A DNA stretch of 64,000 nucleotides, taken from Liolophura sinensis. Taxonomy: Eukaryota; Mollusca; Polyplacophora; Chitonida; Chitonidae. Of the stretch, positions 42,282-54,794 are shown one piece after another; position 1 is the first letter of the stretch; each line of letters opens with the position of its first letter. A model generated the notes under the pieces. The model searched no databases. It worked only from the letters and a program-made list of their open reading frames with translations, and had not been told where the DNA came from. A program made the position numbers and the translations under genes. Location: assembly GCF_032854445.1 (NCBI RefSeq), contig NC_088295.1, positions 34,709,385 through 34,773,384 of the forward strand, in the 5' to 3' direction.

Positions 42282-42496
42282 GGGGCCTCAGTGGCTCAGT
42301 TGGTTAGCATCTAGCGCAGCGTAATGACCCAGAAGCCTCCCACCAATGCGGTCTCTCAGCAATCTGCGTATGGTGTTGGGTTTCCCGAGGCTCTGGCAGT
42401 TTTCCTCCCCCTATAATGCTGTCCGCCGTTGTATAAGCGAAATATTCTTGAGTACTGCGTAAAACACCAATCGAATAATAAATAAATAAATAAAAC
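42282..42496 (+). mobile_element. SINE with internal deletion and TAAA-repeat tail
   Basis: The head TGGCTCAGTTGGTTAGCATC joins early to the body and ends (AAAT)n. No clear target-site duplication. Confidence 0.82.
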
Positions 42497-43296
42497 CATT
42501 ATGTCCTTTCACTGCAATCAAAACATGATGGTTAGCTTATAGTAATTTATCCCTTATGTCATGTCTGTGTCGTGTTATAGTTTAAAACTTGCATTTGTCT
42601 GTAACACCTGAATTAGCTTATGTAATAAGGCACATCAGTGTCGCTTTAGAGAAAATGTCATAGCCTGATGTGGCCTTAATATAGGCATGTACGTAATTAG
42701 GGCAAACTGCTATTGATTGATTTCATACAAGAAGCTTTTGTTGGCATGCTATGTGCTCCCGGAAACGGGTAAAGTGAAGTACATGAAAGTATTACAGGTA
42801 TAGACCGCCTTGAACCAGACGCTGTTAGTACGCCCAAGGCTAAACATATCACCACATCGCATATGTGTTGGAGACATGAGCTGGGGATAACGGGATATTG
42901 ACCACCTGATAAGAATTTATCGATGAAATGAGATCCGATTTTCTCTGCGTGACAAAACTCAGCAAATACCGACAGTATCACGGAGATTAGAGCGTGTTGA
43001 ACAGGATCGTCGCAAGAGGCTACGTCTGACGTCATGCACGCGGACACACCCGTGTACCGGCTTCACCATAGAGCTGATAAAACGAGAGCTGATAAAATGA
43101 AGGCTTTTTCTTCGTTTACGACTGACGCAAGATATAAAATGGTCGGTGAAACTGGTTGCTATTTACATGCATGTAGGTGACAATCCCTCATCAAATTGGC
43201 TAGGATACCAAGGTGGTAGCTTGTTGACCATTACGTCGTATGTTGAGGCGATGTGGTTTCGTTCAGACTATGATAGGCTTCTTCCATTGTATGAAA
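42497..43296. other. Intergenic stretch, nothing recognised
   Basis: Short ORFs only. None shows a recognisable domain or convincing splice sites. Confidence 0.4.
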
Positions 43297-43575
43297 GGGT
43301 TAAACAACACCCTCAATGAACCAGAAACTGATGTTGTACAGGTTATAGACACTGTAGTAAGGGGTTAAACATCACAAGAAAGAACTATACACTGATGTTA
43401 CACAGATAATTGAAACTGTGGTAAAGGGTGAAACATCACAAGCATAAACCAGACACTGATGTTGTACAGACTATTGACACTGATACTGTGCAGGTTAGAC
43501 GCCATAGTAAGGGGTTAAACATCATAAGAACGACCCAAACACTGCTGTTGTACAGATGATAGACACTGCAGGGAT
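43297..43575 (+). repeat. Degenerate minisatellite, unit about 65 bp, four copies
   Basis: GGGTTAAAC-type starts occur at 43297, 43362, 43426 (GGGTGAAAC) and 43512. Each is followed by ACACTGATGTTGTACAG-like text. The third unit has about 21 extra bases. Confidence 0.8.
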
Positions 43576-43905
43576 GCGGGGTGGTATAACAAATGAAAAA
43601 GATTAAAAGTTTGCTACATACGTCATAAGTTTTCCATCTCGGGGAAACAAATGAGTAAAATTTAAGGCATGACAATTTGAATCTGTTGGCCATAGTTCAT
43701 AATCAACATTCAGGTCGAGTACAAATACAAAGTTATCTCAGTCATGATTTATTGACGCCTATTGATTTACTGGTATCGAATAAATGCAATAAACAGTGAC
43801 GTTGACACTTTGACGTGACCTGAGTTCAGTGAGATTAGAAGCTTGTTTTTAAAATGACGCCCTTCAACGTTCAGTCCGTATTGACTAAAAAATGTCGCAT
43901 TGCTT

Positions 43906-44097
43906 CTATAATAATGAAAACAACTCAGTCCATCTACAACCCAGTGTTTTTGTTATGTGGAATCCTACGATGCCTTTGTAATCATACCAACCACAAACAC
44001 TTGATGTTATTCTATTTCCGTCAAGGTATGATGAGTCTTCACATGTGCTGTAGTTGGTATATAGTACGGCGACATAGTCATAAGTAAGCCGGATCAC
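43906..44097 (-). other. Orphan ORF, possibly an exon of unknown kind
   Basis: A 63-residue open frame with TYDYVAVLYTNYSTCEDSSY and CGWYDYKGIVGF. It is preceded on the minus strand by GATTTCAG, which could be an acceptor. The composition looks protein-like (Tyr/Cys rich), but I recognise no family. Confidence 0.2.
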
Positions 44098-45240
44098 CTG
44101 AAATCAAGCACGGAATTGTGTAAAATATGGAATTATATGAGTTACATTATTATCATTGGATGTTTCCAGATATTACACATCTATATTGGCTCTCTTCTAG
44201 AAAAATATTTGAGGATGGGCAATTCTTCTCTATGCCAAATTCGCCTTAATTATTGTAATTACTACGTCGTGTAGATGTAACCCTATAATTGCTATTTCTT
44301 CATTATTGTCTCACCATTGGAAAATTTTGTAAATGTAAATGAAACATATTGTGAGAAGCCACTTGTCGACTAGTTTCGCATTCCTAAAGTGTAGTATTAT
44401 GGATAACTAGAAGTCCTTTTGCTTTTCAACATTAGCTGTTTCAAGAGAATCTCCACATAAATGCAAATTTCAGTGCCTGCATTCCCATGTAGAGACTCTT
44501 TCTTTTTACCGTATTGCGTATTCCTGTCCATATAACGTCCATGGTATTCGTATACTTTGCCGGGCAAGGCTTTGGCGTTGAACTATTGGAAGAACTACGA
44601 CAAGGAGTGTGTTCATCAGCGATCGAACCAATATTGATTTGTCCTCATTTGTGCCAGCAGCAGACTGTCGTGCATACTTCATGACAGACGGATCGTGTTT
44701 CACCATGAGTCGCACTAAACTCATGAGAGAGAAAAAAACATACCAAATCACATCTGTGTGTATTAAGGAGTGTATATTTTACTCTCGCTATACATTTGCA
44801 GCTACATACATGTGATGAAATTCTGTCTGCACATTTTTTTCTCCTTCAGACAAATGAAGTGGTATTGCAATGGTTCCACGCGGAACTGCTATTCCAGCAC
44901 GTAGGCCTGTATATGTGTATGGGCGGAAATGTATACATAGTGAACGTAAGTGAAGCCAAAAACAGTTATCAGCACTTTACTTATTAAGCCGAACAAACAA
45001 TCATTATGCAAAGACCATTGCTATCAGTGCACAGATATGTTATTTGATATTAAAGGCGATTTCTCCGTTGTGCATCTAGATTAACGAAGCTGAAACATGA
45101 CAAAAATCCATTATATATTACAAAGGGCCTGTGTTCTCAATACTTTATTTTGGTATTTTGAAGGGTCTGGTTTCGGTTTTGAATATTTGCCCGTTAATAA
45201 TGCAGTTATGATATTACCTGGATGAAATGGCTTTGGCATT
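44098..45240. other. Intergenic stretch, nothing recognised
   Basis: Two overlapping short ORFs near 44506-44815 on opposite strands lack any recognisable motif. Confidence 0.35.
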
Positions 45241-46190
45241 ATTTGTAACGAGATTCCAACGAGACTGCAACGACATTCAGTCGAAAATCTCGTGCCTGTG
45301 TCTGAATCTTGCCTTTGAGCCTACATCTAGAGGCCTCGTTCGAATTTTGTCTGTTCGTTCATTTCGCGACTAAATATCGCCTGAATCTCGACCAGATCTT
45401 GCACAGTCCATTGCTTATCGACCTAATCTCGTCCAAACGTCGCCTATGTTCTTAATATCGTCAGAATGTTGCGGTATCTTCGAAATAAATGATTTGTTTG
45501 TCAAACCTTAAATTGCAGATCAGTTTAACTTGGAACGACATTCGGGCGAGATTATGTATTTATTTATTTGATTGGTGTTTTACGCCGTGCTCAAGAATAT
45601 TTCACTTATACTACGGCGGCCAGCATTACGGTGGAAGGAAACCGGGCAGAGCTAGCCCGGGGGGAATCCACGACCATCCGCAGATTGCTGGCTGGGCGAG
45701 AATAGGATGAGATTCGGAAAAACATGGCGATATTCGACAATGCGAGATTTAGATGAATGGCGCGTTGTGAAACCAAGTCTTTGCAGAATCTCGACTAAAT
45801 GTTGTGTTGTACACTAAATCTCGACCGAATCTCGGGCTGTAGTGCGATCGAGTTTCGTCAGAATGTCACCTTTTTTATACACAATACTTCAACTTTCGTT
45901 CCAATATTATGAGAATGCGATCTTCTGTTGAGACAGTCCGAAACTTGGTTCCACAACGCGCCATTTCTCTAAGTAGAGAATCCATTGTGTGAGATTTGAT
46001 CGAGATTTGGTCGAGATTCAGACGAGATTTGGTCGAGATTCGAACGAGAGCATAAGATTTAGTCATCGAAGCAGATTGAGACAGATTCAGGCGAGAGATT
46101 TTCACGAGATTCTCGACTGAGTATTGTTGGAGTCTTAATCTCGAATGAATCTCGACTAAATCTCGCACTGGCGTTCAAATATCGCCGTAC
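45241..46190. repeat. CGAGATT-rich degenerate repeat region with an inverted repeat
   Basis: Dozens of CGAGATT or AATCTCG motifs, clearest at 45985-46050, where CGAGATTTGGT and CGAGATTCAGA recur about every 11 bases. The orientation switches along the region. ATGGCGCGTTGTGAAACCAA (45757) is inverted at 45943-45964 (21 of 22 bases). A SINE interrupts it. Confidence 0.75.
45493..45690 (-). mobile_element. 5'-truncated SINE plus the flank shared with the 6.2 kb copy
   Basis: The SINE part is about 45552-45690 and stops at ATCCGCAGATTGCTG. Left of its TTTA run, 45493-45551 matches the extra segment at 6173-6227 with only a few differences. The locus sits inside a CGAGATT-rich region. Confidence 0.8.
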
Positions 46191-48258
46191 CTGTTTTGGA
46201 GAAAATGTACGTGTAACAGGGAGCATGGCCGCGTCCGGCCTCCATAGATTCTAGAGTAATATACAACGTTACCGGAAGAACATATGTCAAACTGATTTCA
46301 CAATGCATTTGGGTGTTGTTCGTCACATTATAACTCCAGTGCACGTTCCTTCTTCACAATTAATGTATGTTCTGGAGTGAAACGTCCAGTCTCTGTATAT
46401 ACATGTTCCTGGGGGAACAGTGAACTGTACTATATCGAGGTTAATTTCTTTTGCATTCCTCTTCTGATCTTTCTTTTCCCCATAAAACCATTTCTTTGGT
46501 CAGCAGTTGGTGACGTGGATCAGTCGAGGGAATTGCCCAGTTGTCATGGTGACCAGAGGACGAACAAATATACAAGTACTTTGATCTATGGATGAATAGT
46601 GACATGCCCAAGGGCCTTAATTAGCAGACTCCTCTCGATGGCACTTGACAACAGGTAACAAACTGAAAATCGCCTTGAACACTCCAGGTCAACAACCAAA
46701 ATGGTTTCCCGTGTTCCATTTGATAGGAATGGCTTTATGCCAAAGTGAAAAAACGCGTCATACTCCAATCTTGATGCTCGAAGTCTTTTTTATCGAATGG
46801 GAAGCCTAGTATCGTGGAGGTAAATATGGAAACTCAAAGTGGAATATTCAATGGAGTTGATCAGTTGCATGCAAAATAATTTTTGTTTAAAATCGGCCAT
46901 AAATAATGCTTGCGTATCCTTACTAACGACAAAAACTGTAATCACACACACATTTCAATGAATCGAAAAGCAATCAATCTTGTGTAACGTGATATTTATC
47001 AGTTAAGGCACTCAAGCCTCTACATCTAATCTCCCTCTCAGCGCATATGTAGCGTAATTAATTCACTTTCGACATGTATTATAAGTGCGTGGTATAAATC
47101 AGTGCACAAAATAACACACATCTAGGCTCCCCCGGACGACGTGGTTTAAATAAATAATGTTTGTACGCATGCTCTTAATGCATGCGGGCACACTTGATTA
47201 AAATTTCCCGATCTATACTGACATACTTCAGTCTCACTATAAAACATTTTAGATACGAATTGAGATAGTCTATAAATATTTTGCTAATACATCATGCAGA
47301 TGATGATAAATTGCTTAAACTATATACCGTATCTAATCTTTACTCTATACCAAACGTAAACACTTGTTAGCTTTAAAATACTTGATAGAAATTGTACAAT
47401 ATTATGCCTGGATGAAATGCAATAGTGTAATCTTGATGTGATAGTATAAATATCAACCCAAACATGAGACTGACTTTGATGCATAGTCCTTGTTAATAAA
47501 ACCTAATATAAAAATCTTATTAAACGTTTATAAAATGACAACACGTTTTCAACTCCTCCACAAATATGTTCATCATGAGGCGTGTATCGTGTATATTTTT
47601 AATATCGCTTCATACATCGGTAGCTTATTAATAGGCTTTTTATCTTATAAATTTATTAAGAGGGATTACAAAATAACCGATGTTAACACGGCTTTATTAC
47701 ACATATTCATTGCGAGACAATTTTGCACATATAAAATGTAACCAATACATTATTAGTAAATACAGATTGGAGAAACCATAATCATATGTCCGTATAAATT
47801 CGTCACTAATACATATGTTAACCAATGAGCTGTGTTATCCTGGACAATAGCCAACAGATATCGAAACGTCACAAATAAAATTTTAAACTCTAGGAGTCTT
47901 TCATAGACTTTTTTTTCAGAGATAGGTATGATCATAATTAATTAGGCAGTGATCTATTTTTATGGCATTCTTACATGAGTATGCAAGTAATGCATTTCCG
48001 CACGTGCATGCATATAGACTTTTTTATGTGATAAATTTACAGTAGGAAGGAATACAACATGATATCAACAGCCCTTTACACAGTATTGGAGACCTTCATA
48101 CTTATGTATAACCTATATGTAGACCAATGTGAACAGCAAAATAGAGATATGTGAAACAATAACTGAACGCCTATATAACTAATGGATATCTTAAACAATA
48201 TGCACTGTTACATTTTTTACTCGAAGCACCATTCCGCAGGTATCTGGAGAAACCTTCT
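46191..48258. other. AT-rich intergenic stretch, nothing recognised
   Basis: No domain-bearing ORF and no clear repeat; very AT-rich from about 46900 onward. Confidence 0.4.
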
Positions 48259-48725
48259 TATATATATATTGAGCAAAAAAAGAAACACGTTCCAAACATA
48301 CTCATATGGACCAAAGTGTGTTGCTAGTGGATAAATCTGGTTTATGGATGTAGTGAGCGTACACTAAAATAGGATTAGGCATTAAGGTGCGCTTGATGAA
48401 CCATTCATAGTCAACAGTAACACGATGGGGTCACTTTTAATGTCATAGAGACTAGCCATCAGTATTGGAACTTGTTTAGTACCGCGTGTGCTCCCTCTCG
48501 CATTCACAGCAGCAAGGCAAAACTCATGAATATAGCATTAGGCAATTTGCGCCATTCCTGTACCAACATGGCACCCAGCTCTTGAACATTCTGGGGCTGA
48601 GGTCCCAAAGCCCGAAGACTTCTTCCAAGAGCATCACATACGTGTTCAAAGGGATAGGGGTCGATACCGAAATTTAGCACTCTAGCTTTCCGCGGAGAAC
48701 CTCCTTCTTCGCGGAAGAAGGTCGC
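48259..48725 (-). mobile_element. Tc1/mariner-like transposon 3' remnant
   Basis: The minus-strand frame reads DPYPFEHVCDALGRSLRALG, then NVQELGAMLVQEWRKLPNAI, the C-terminal part of Tc1/mariner transposases, where the related motif is D-L-N-P-I-E-H-W. It ends near a TTGAGCAAAAAAAGAAAC terminal-repeat-like sequence (48269-48286) next to a TA run. The frame is broken after PNAI and the 5' part is missing. Confidence 0.75.
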
Positions 48726-50074
48726 AGTTTTAACAGTCGCTATAAAGTCATGGTCTAGATAGCCGCTATCAGCCACCATACATCAGGATGCCAAAAAGAG
48801 TATATAGCCAACACCGCAACATGTTAATTCTGTTAACACAACATTTGCTAATTCCACATTATTCGGAAGTGATGGTTGATCTAGGTGAAGTCACTGGTGC
48901 TGAAAAAATTGTTGAAGTTTCAAGGTTTTGTTTAAATACGTGTGTGCTCACGCATCTGTTGTTACATACATATTTGTCACACCAGGAAGCAGCCACTATA
49001 TTGGTTAACTATAATGCTATCCATACATACATACATGCCTCTCTCTCTTCGGGCGAAATATCTGGTTATTTTTGTGCTAAGGTATATTACGTATGAGAAA
49101 ATCTTCAGTCATGCAGTAACGACTTCTTAAAATAGTGTTTCAAAGGTCGGGTTTGCATGTAACGGTGTTGTTGTGGGTGTCAATTTTACCGTCTCAACTC
49201 ACATCACCTGAAAAAGATGTCAACAAACCAGTTTCTCCCATGCATACATACATCTGTGGCATAAAATTCATGCAGCCATTGCGGTGACTAATAATATATT
49301 CGCGGCTGTAAATTGCAGGTTCTTAAATAATTGCCCATGCCTACGCAAGTCAGTAAATTATAATACATTTACCTTTCTGGTAAATATAATTCTTTCATAA
49401 TTAAAGACATGACAGTTGCGTGCAGGAATTATGAGTTATTAAGTTGGCATGTTGTGTAAAAAATGTGTCGTTTTATTTCCTGTATGGCCCCTTTTGTTCC
49501 TTTCCAAAAAGAATTTACATGTTCATTGCCGAAGATCGCGCTTGAGCCAGTGTCAGGTTTTCGTTTATATGCTTGTCTGCGTATGTCAAATCCCACGATA
49601 TACCAGAGAGAGTTAAGACATATTCTTTAGGTAGTGGACAACTGGCATATTCCGCTGATGTCCTGGGGTCTAACGAGCTATATCAGGTTGGACGATCTAC
49701 GTACACGAAGGAATTATGCTGATAGGACAGGCCAGGATCTGTCTGAGAGCGATTTCTTATACCGCCTGGGGTGATTGTTATACATGTATATATTCTTTTC
49801 AGATCAAGCATTTATTTGTCAAAGTCACAAACTCCCCCGATGAGCTCTAAGTGGAAGATTTTTAAAAATCAAATATACTAATATCACGTGGGACTGAATT
49901 ACACAATGTCTTTCATTAAGAAACACCGTGCAGTAAATACAGGGGAAAGAGGCCGTATTTGTGATCATTTGTCTGCTAATAGTATCACACTGTGGTTTTA
50001 CTCTCCAAGCTGTATATGATCTTGTATATTTTATATAGTGTATGTTTTGCATTGACAACAATAATATCTTACAT

Positions 50075-50152
50075 TAACTATAGTGTCTTTCAATAACTAT
50101 AATGTCTTTCATTAACTATAATGCCTTTCAGTAGCTATAATGTCTTTTAATA
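50075..50152 (+). repeat. Short tandem repeat, unit about 19 bp
   Basis: AACTATAATGTCTTTCATT recurs about four times with changes. Confidence 0.75.
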
Positions 50153-50179
50153 TCCCTCATTGTAACAATGTTCATCGTT

Positions 50180-50300
50180 GGCCATTCCTCCGATGGTTTC
50201 CCCACCCAAAGCTGAATGACTACCATCACATAACGTTTACATGTATGCTAACGTTCTCGAGTACCACATGAAACACGAGTCAAACAAATCAAATATATAT
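50180..50300 (+). mobile_element. Very degenerate SINE-like fragment
   Basis: CGATGGTTTCCCCACCC and TCGAGTACCACATGAAACAC near an AAACAAATCAAAT end. Confidence 0.35.
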
Positions 50301-52229
50301 GCATACATAACTGATTTATCGCCCATGTACCACATTGACAGTTATGACTGGTCGATCGGTTATTTTGCGGCTTAAGTATTGCTTCCAATCGAGAATTTGC
50401 AAAATTTGCTTTATATCATGCAGGTAGTGTTTTTTATTTTGATATAAACGTTCACAGCTTAAGGCGCAAAGTGTTCCCCTTTACCCTTGAAAGTCTTTTC
50501 ACCTCGATGTTTTATTACGGTATATTTCCGTATTTTGCGGAAACTTTATTTCCATTTTAAAAGCATTATTTATTTTTCTCTAAATTGTTGTGGACCTGCT
50601 TTGACATATATGCTTAACTAAGAAAAAGGCGCAAGAATGTATAAAGGTTAACCTTGAAGCGAGGGTTTCATACACTATATAACAATTGTGAAGGTAAAGG
50701 GGTGCTGATGGTGAGGGTGGGGGAACAGATCAGCATTTATCATATGAACACCAAGAACATTTATTCCATTTGTCCATTGTTAATCTGCTTAATCCATATA
50801 TGCATGTCTCATTCGTAAATAAATACATGCTAACAGAGGGCCTTGGAGTGCAGTAATTATTTGTGTATGCAAAGCCATTCATTATATAGGCCTAAAGCAG
50901 AGCAGTGACGACAATGTGATAGTGGACAAATGGTCACATGCACGTAACCGGTGAAATCCAGTCTCCTGTCAATTTACTTCAGTTCAGGCTTTATTCTAAC
51001 CGTTCATGTATATGTTTAAATAATGGCAACTTATGAAACCCCTTAACACCACAATTTTTGCAAAATTAGGTTTAAAAAAAAACCCAACGGTTTCAGAAGG
51101 AGACTTCGGACCTCTGTACGAAGAGAGCAGCTCGCTGACTGCATGGTCTTACGTTCACATCGTCATCGAATCTATGTTGAAATGCACTACATGTATAACA
51201 TGTTTTATTAGTTGTTCAGTATGCACTTCTTATTTAGTTCTGTAAACAGATGTATGGCTTTTCAAATGCATTGTCCTCCACCACATTTGCAATGACGTCT
51301 TCCGCCTTTGGCGCTCTCCTCTCCACCTTTTAGCGCACCTCCTATGCTAAACCGGATTTAAAAATATATATATCTGTGTAAGATTTTTTTTGCCTAAGCA
51401 ATGTATCAGCTTTGACTTGCGAGATGGAATTGTTTACACTGTAAGTGTTGTCAAATGACCGGGTGTAGTTTTGATCTTTAACATCATGTCCTATATAGAG
51501 GGCCGGTTGTATAGGCCTTATCTCGACACAGACAGTCCTGTACTACATTGAGTATTACAAAGACACGGTGGCTGTTGTGTAGAGATTGAGTTATAGTGAC
51601 TCCTGGCATATAGAAGACCATTATATTGTTTATTTTATCACGTTTAAATCACACTGATACGAAGTTCACGGTTATTCGAGCCTAAGGGGTATCTCAATTT
51701 AATTCTACTGTAGCTTTAGTTTTACTGTATATAAGCAAAAAATTAAATGTGTATCTCCACGCCTTACGTGCGTTGCAGCTATAAACAACGATATCCCGTT
51801 GAAATGAGAATGTGATCTCCAGCAATGACGACCCGAGCTATATGCTGATAACATTGCGAACAGAAACAGTGATATATTCTCAAAAATATAATCTGTTAAA
51901 TTTAACAGAAAAATCAAGAATGTATTCTGTTATTGTATCAGATCATTCTGCTTAATATATTACACGAATTCTATTATTTTAACATAGACTGAATTGAAAC
52001 AACAGGATATTGTCTTTTGTATGGCAGAATACACACACAACGGATACAACAGATACAACAGACACCCTGTTAAATTTAACTTTAAATGTAAACATATCTT
52101 GACAGTATACATATATAACCAAACCATCCCCATAGGACATGAAGTCCTGGGTATATGTTACTTATTCCAAGGTTGATGCCCTGCGGAAGACTTATGAAAG
52201 CTCATAGCATATCGGTATGTAACAGTGTA

Positions 52230-52970
52230 TAGGAAGGTATTCCTATGGGTACAAACTGTGCTCCCTTTTCTCCAACCCGTGTCTGTTCTCATATGAATAC
52301 GATTATATGCGGAAACTATTAAGGAGTAATCCTCACCAGGCCCGATGTTTCTCATTCACTAAACGGTATATTGACGAGCTACTAGCTTTAATCAATCCAT
52401 ATATAGCAAAGGCTGTGAAGGATATTTACCTACATTCGCTGGATTTAAAGTTAAGGAAACCACGGACTCTCTAGATGGTACATCTTATTTGGACCTTTAT
52501 TTGTACAAAGACCAAAACGGTTTCCTCTCTCACAGACTGTACGACAAGAGGAATAGTTTCAGTTTTGATATTACTTGGACAGCAATAAACGCAAGGGTCC
52601 TGCATATGGTGTGTACATATCTCGCCTTGTATCATTTGTTAGATCCTGCGCGTTGGATGACGATTTCAATGAATGTCAGAAGTGATTACTGCAAAAACTA
52701 GTGTGTCAAGGCTATTCCATCAAACGCCTTCACTCCAAGTTTCGTAAGCTTTACAATAAATATAATTCTCTTGTAAGTAAATTTGGACAGACAGTCCAGA
52801 ATCTCTGGCGCTCTACTTTATGATTATTTCTAATTCCACTCAATCCAGGGTTAATAGCTTTGTATTCATCGTGTTGAATTAGATCGCCACCTTGGATATA
52901 TGAATAGTTGCAATCAAAGCGCAACTGAGATACATATTTTGTTATCGACAACTTATATTCTATCAAGTTA
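52230..52970 (+). mobile_element. Penelope-like element remnant, left copy
   Basis: Contains GIPMGTNCAP (52236-52265), FTKRYIDELLALIN, a WTFICTKTKTVSSL segment, and then GYSIKRLHSKFRKLYNKYNS in several frames: C-terminal reverse-transcriptase motifs of Penelope-like elements, in order. The YIDD catalytic box is changed to YIDE and frames are broken, so it is dead. It is inverted relative to 54795-56060. Confidence 0.78.
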
Positions 52971-54012
52971 CACGATTTAAATACTGATTTCACTCAGTCG
53001 CCTAGAATATACCTTGCGCTTTTCCAAAATCATTGAAAACTGTTGACTGCTTTTCCTTGCATGGCTCCGTCCTATTTTCGTACTTTATATACTTTCTTAG
53101 TTCTTTTGGAGCTTTATGTTATTCGTTTTGGGATTTGGACTTGCGATTATTGACCTGGAACATCTTCATTGGTTTCTGGCTGGTATACGAATGTCTGTTT
53201 CGACGTATAGATGTATGATATGTTATGGTACAAACAGTGTCCTGACATGTATAGTTATAGTTGTAACTGTATCTGGATACATGTAGTTTCCTCTACTCCA
53301 TAAACCTGGCCATCGTCAATGTTATGAACACCTACGTTGAACACCCTATTCAGTTAATTTAACTGCTTGGTCAGTTCCATTGCCATCATGTTGCCATGAA
53401 GAGTGAAGTGAAACGCTATAAAGACCCAAGTAACCCATTTTGTGTTCGATACAGAACTCAGTTTCATGCAGCATGGTTGTGCGTGGGAAAATCGGGAACA
53501 TTCTACATGCAGCAAGCCGATGTATCAGGTGTTAAACGTTCCGCATTACACCTTTGTATATCTAAATTGCTGAATGTACCATGATGTGCGACATTCCTGG
53601 ATCACAGTACATCGCGCCATGCCGGTATTTAGTCACTGAAGTTAGGGTACATACACATCTCATGTATGTATAAGCCACAAGAAAGTCTGTTGACTTGGAA
53701 CACTGCCAACAATGCATGCTCTGTCCGTGACAGTATCTAATTATATGTCCTATCTTATTGAACTCCTGTTGATTTTACATTGCATCCCAAAGCTTCTAAA
53801 TTGTGTCTCAGTTTGGTTTGCCACCATACCTGAATGTATAAATTCGTGCCTTTAAGTCATGCTAAATGCATGTAGTTTATCCATGCATATTTATTTCATT
53901 CATGAAGCTGCGGGCCAAAAGAAAAATCTGTAACAGATGGACTATATAAAGTATGCAAATTCTTCTTTGCCGTTTATATGTAAATTTAACGTTTAGAATA
54001 CTATAGTACTGT

Positions 54013-54070
<58 letters not shown>

Positions 54071-54794
54071 TACAGAACGGGTTATTAACACAGAACGGGT
54101 GTATTTAATTTCAATTTACATTCATGTATATAGAGTTGAGAAGAAAGCGTTTAGGTTTTTGCAGCATACTAGGAGCTATGTCCGGATTAGTAGCTAAGGA
54201 CCGCGGAATAGCATAATCCCGTGTGTTTTCATATGTCATTATCTATTATGTCGCTCATACTCATTTCCTGGAAGTGATGGTTAATGACAGAGGAAACCGC
54301 CATGATATAACTCTTGCAAATATATTTCACATTAGTATAGTGACTGAGGCTCAATTACAGGGACGAAAACAGTGATGTATATAAAAAAAAATGACCAGTA
54401 TATGGCAATACGTGTTGTGACAAAAAATGGGAAATAAAACAGTCCTGTTGAAAATATGCAATAATTCTGCGTCCCGCGTGCACCGGAATTCATCAGTGCT
54501 TACGTAGTCCTTGGTTGACTCCGGTGACTCCGGTTACTCCATTCATAAGACTGACCGTCATCTCTTCTTGAGTGAATAGATGGCGTTAAATCTATAAAAA
54601 GAATTTTGTGGCCTCTCCTGGACTATGTATCTATGCTTCGAACATCCGTTCATCAAGATGGGTGTTCCAGGTCAATAATCACAAGGCCAATTTCCAAAAC
54701 GAAGTTGATCACAAACTACCACAGAACTAAGGAAAATATATACAGTACGAAAATAGGACCTAATCATAAAAAGAAAAATAGTTTTCAATGATGT
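52971..54794. other. Spacer between the inverted Penelope-like copies
   Basis: AT-rich with a (TA)n tract at 54015-54068. No recognised gene. Confidence 0.4.
54015..54068. repeat. (TA)n microsatellite
   Basis: About 26 uninterrupted TA units. Confidence 0.97.

Larger units (their letters stand above)
48780..52229. other. Intergenic stretch, mostly featureless
   Basis: Contains only a short tandem repeat (50075-50152) and a weak SINE-like fragment (50180-50300). No supported gene. Confidence 0.4.

Noticed and set aside
44506-44815. Opposed 68- and 81-residue ORFs
   Set aside because: They overlap on opposite strands, and neither shows a motif or convincing splice sites.
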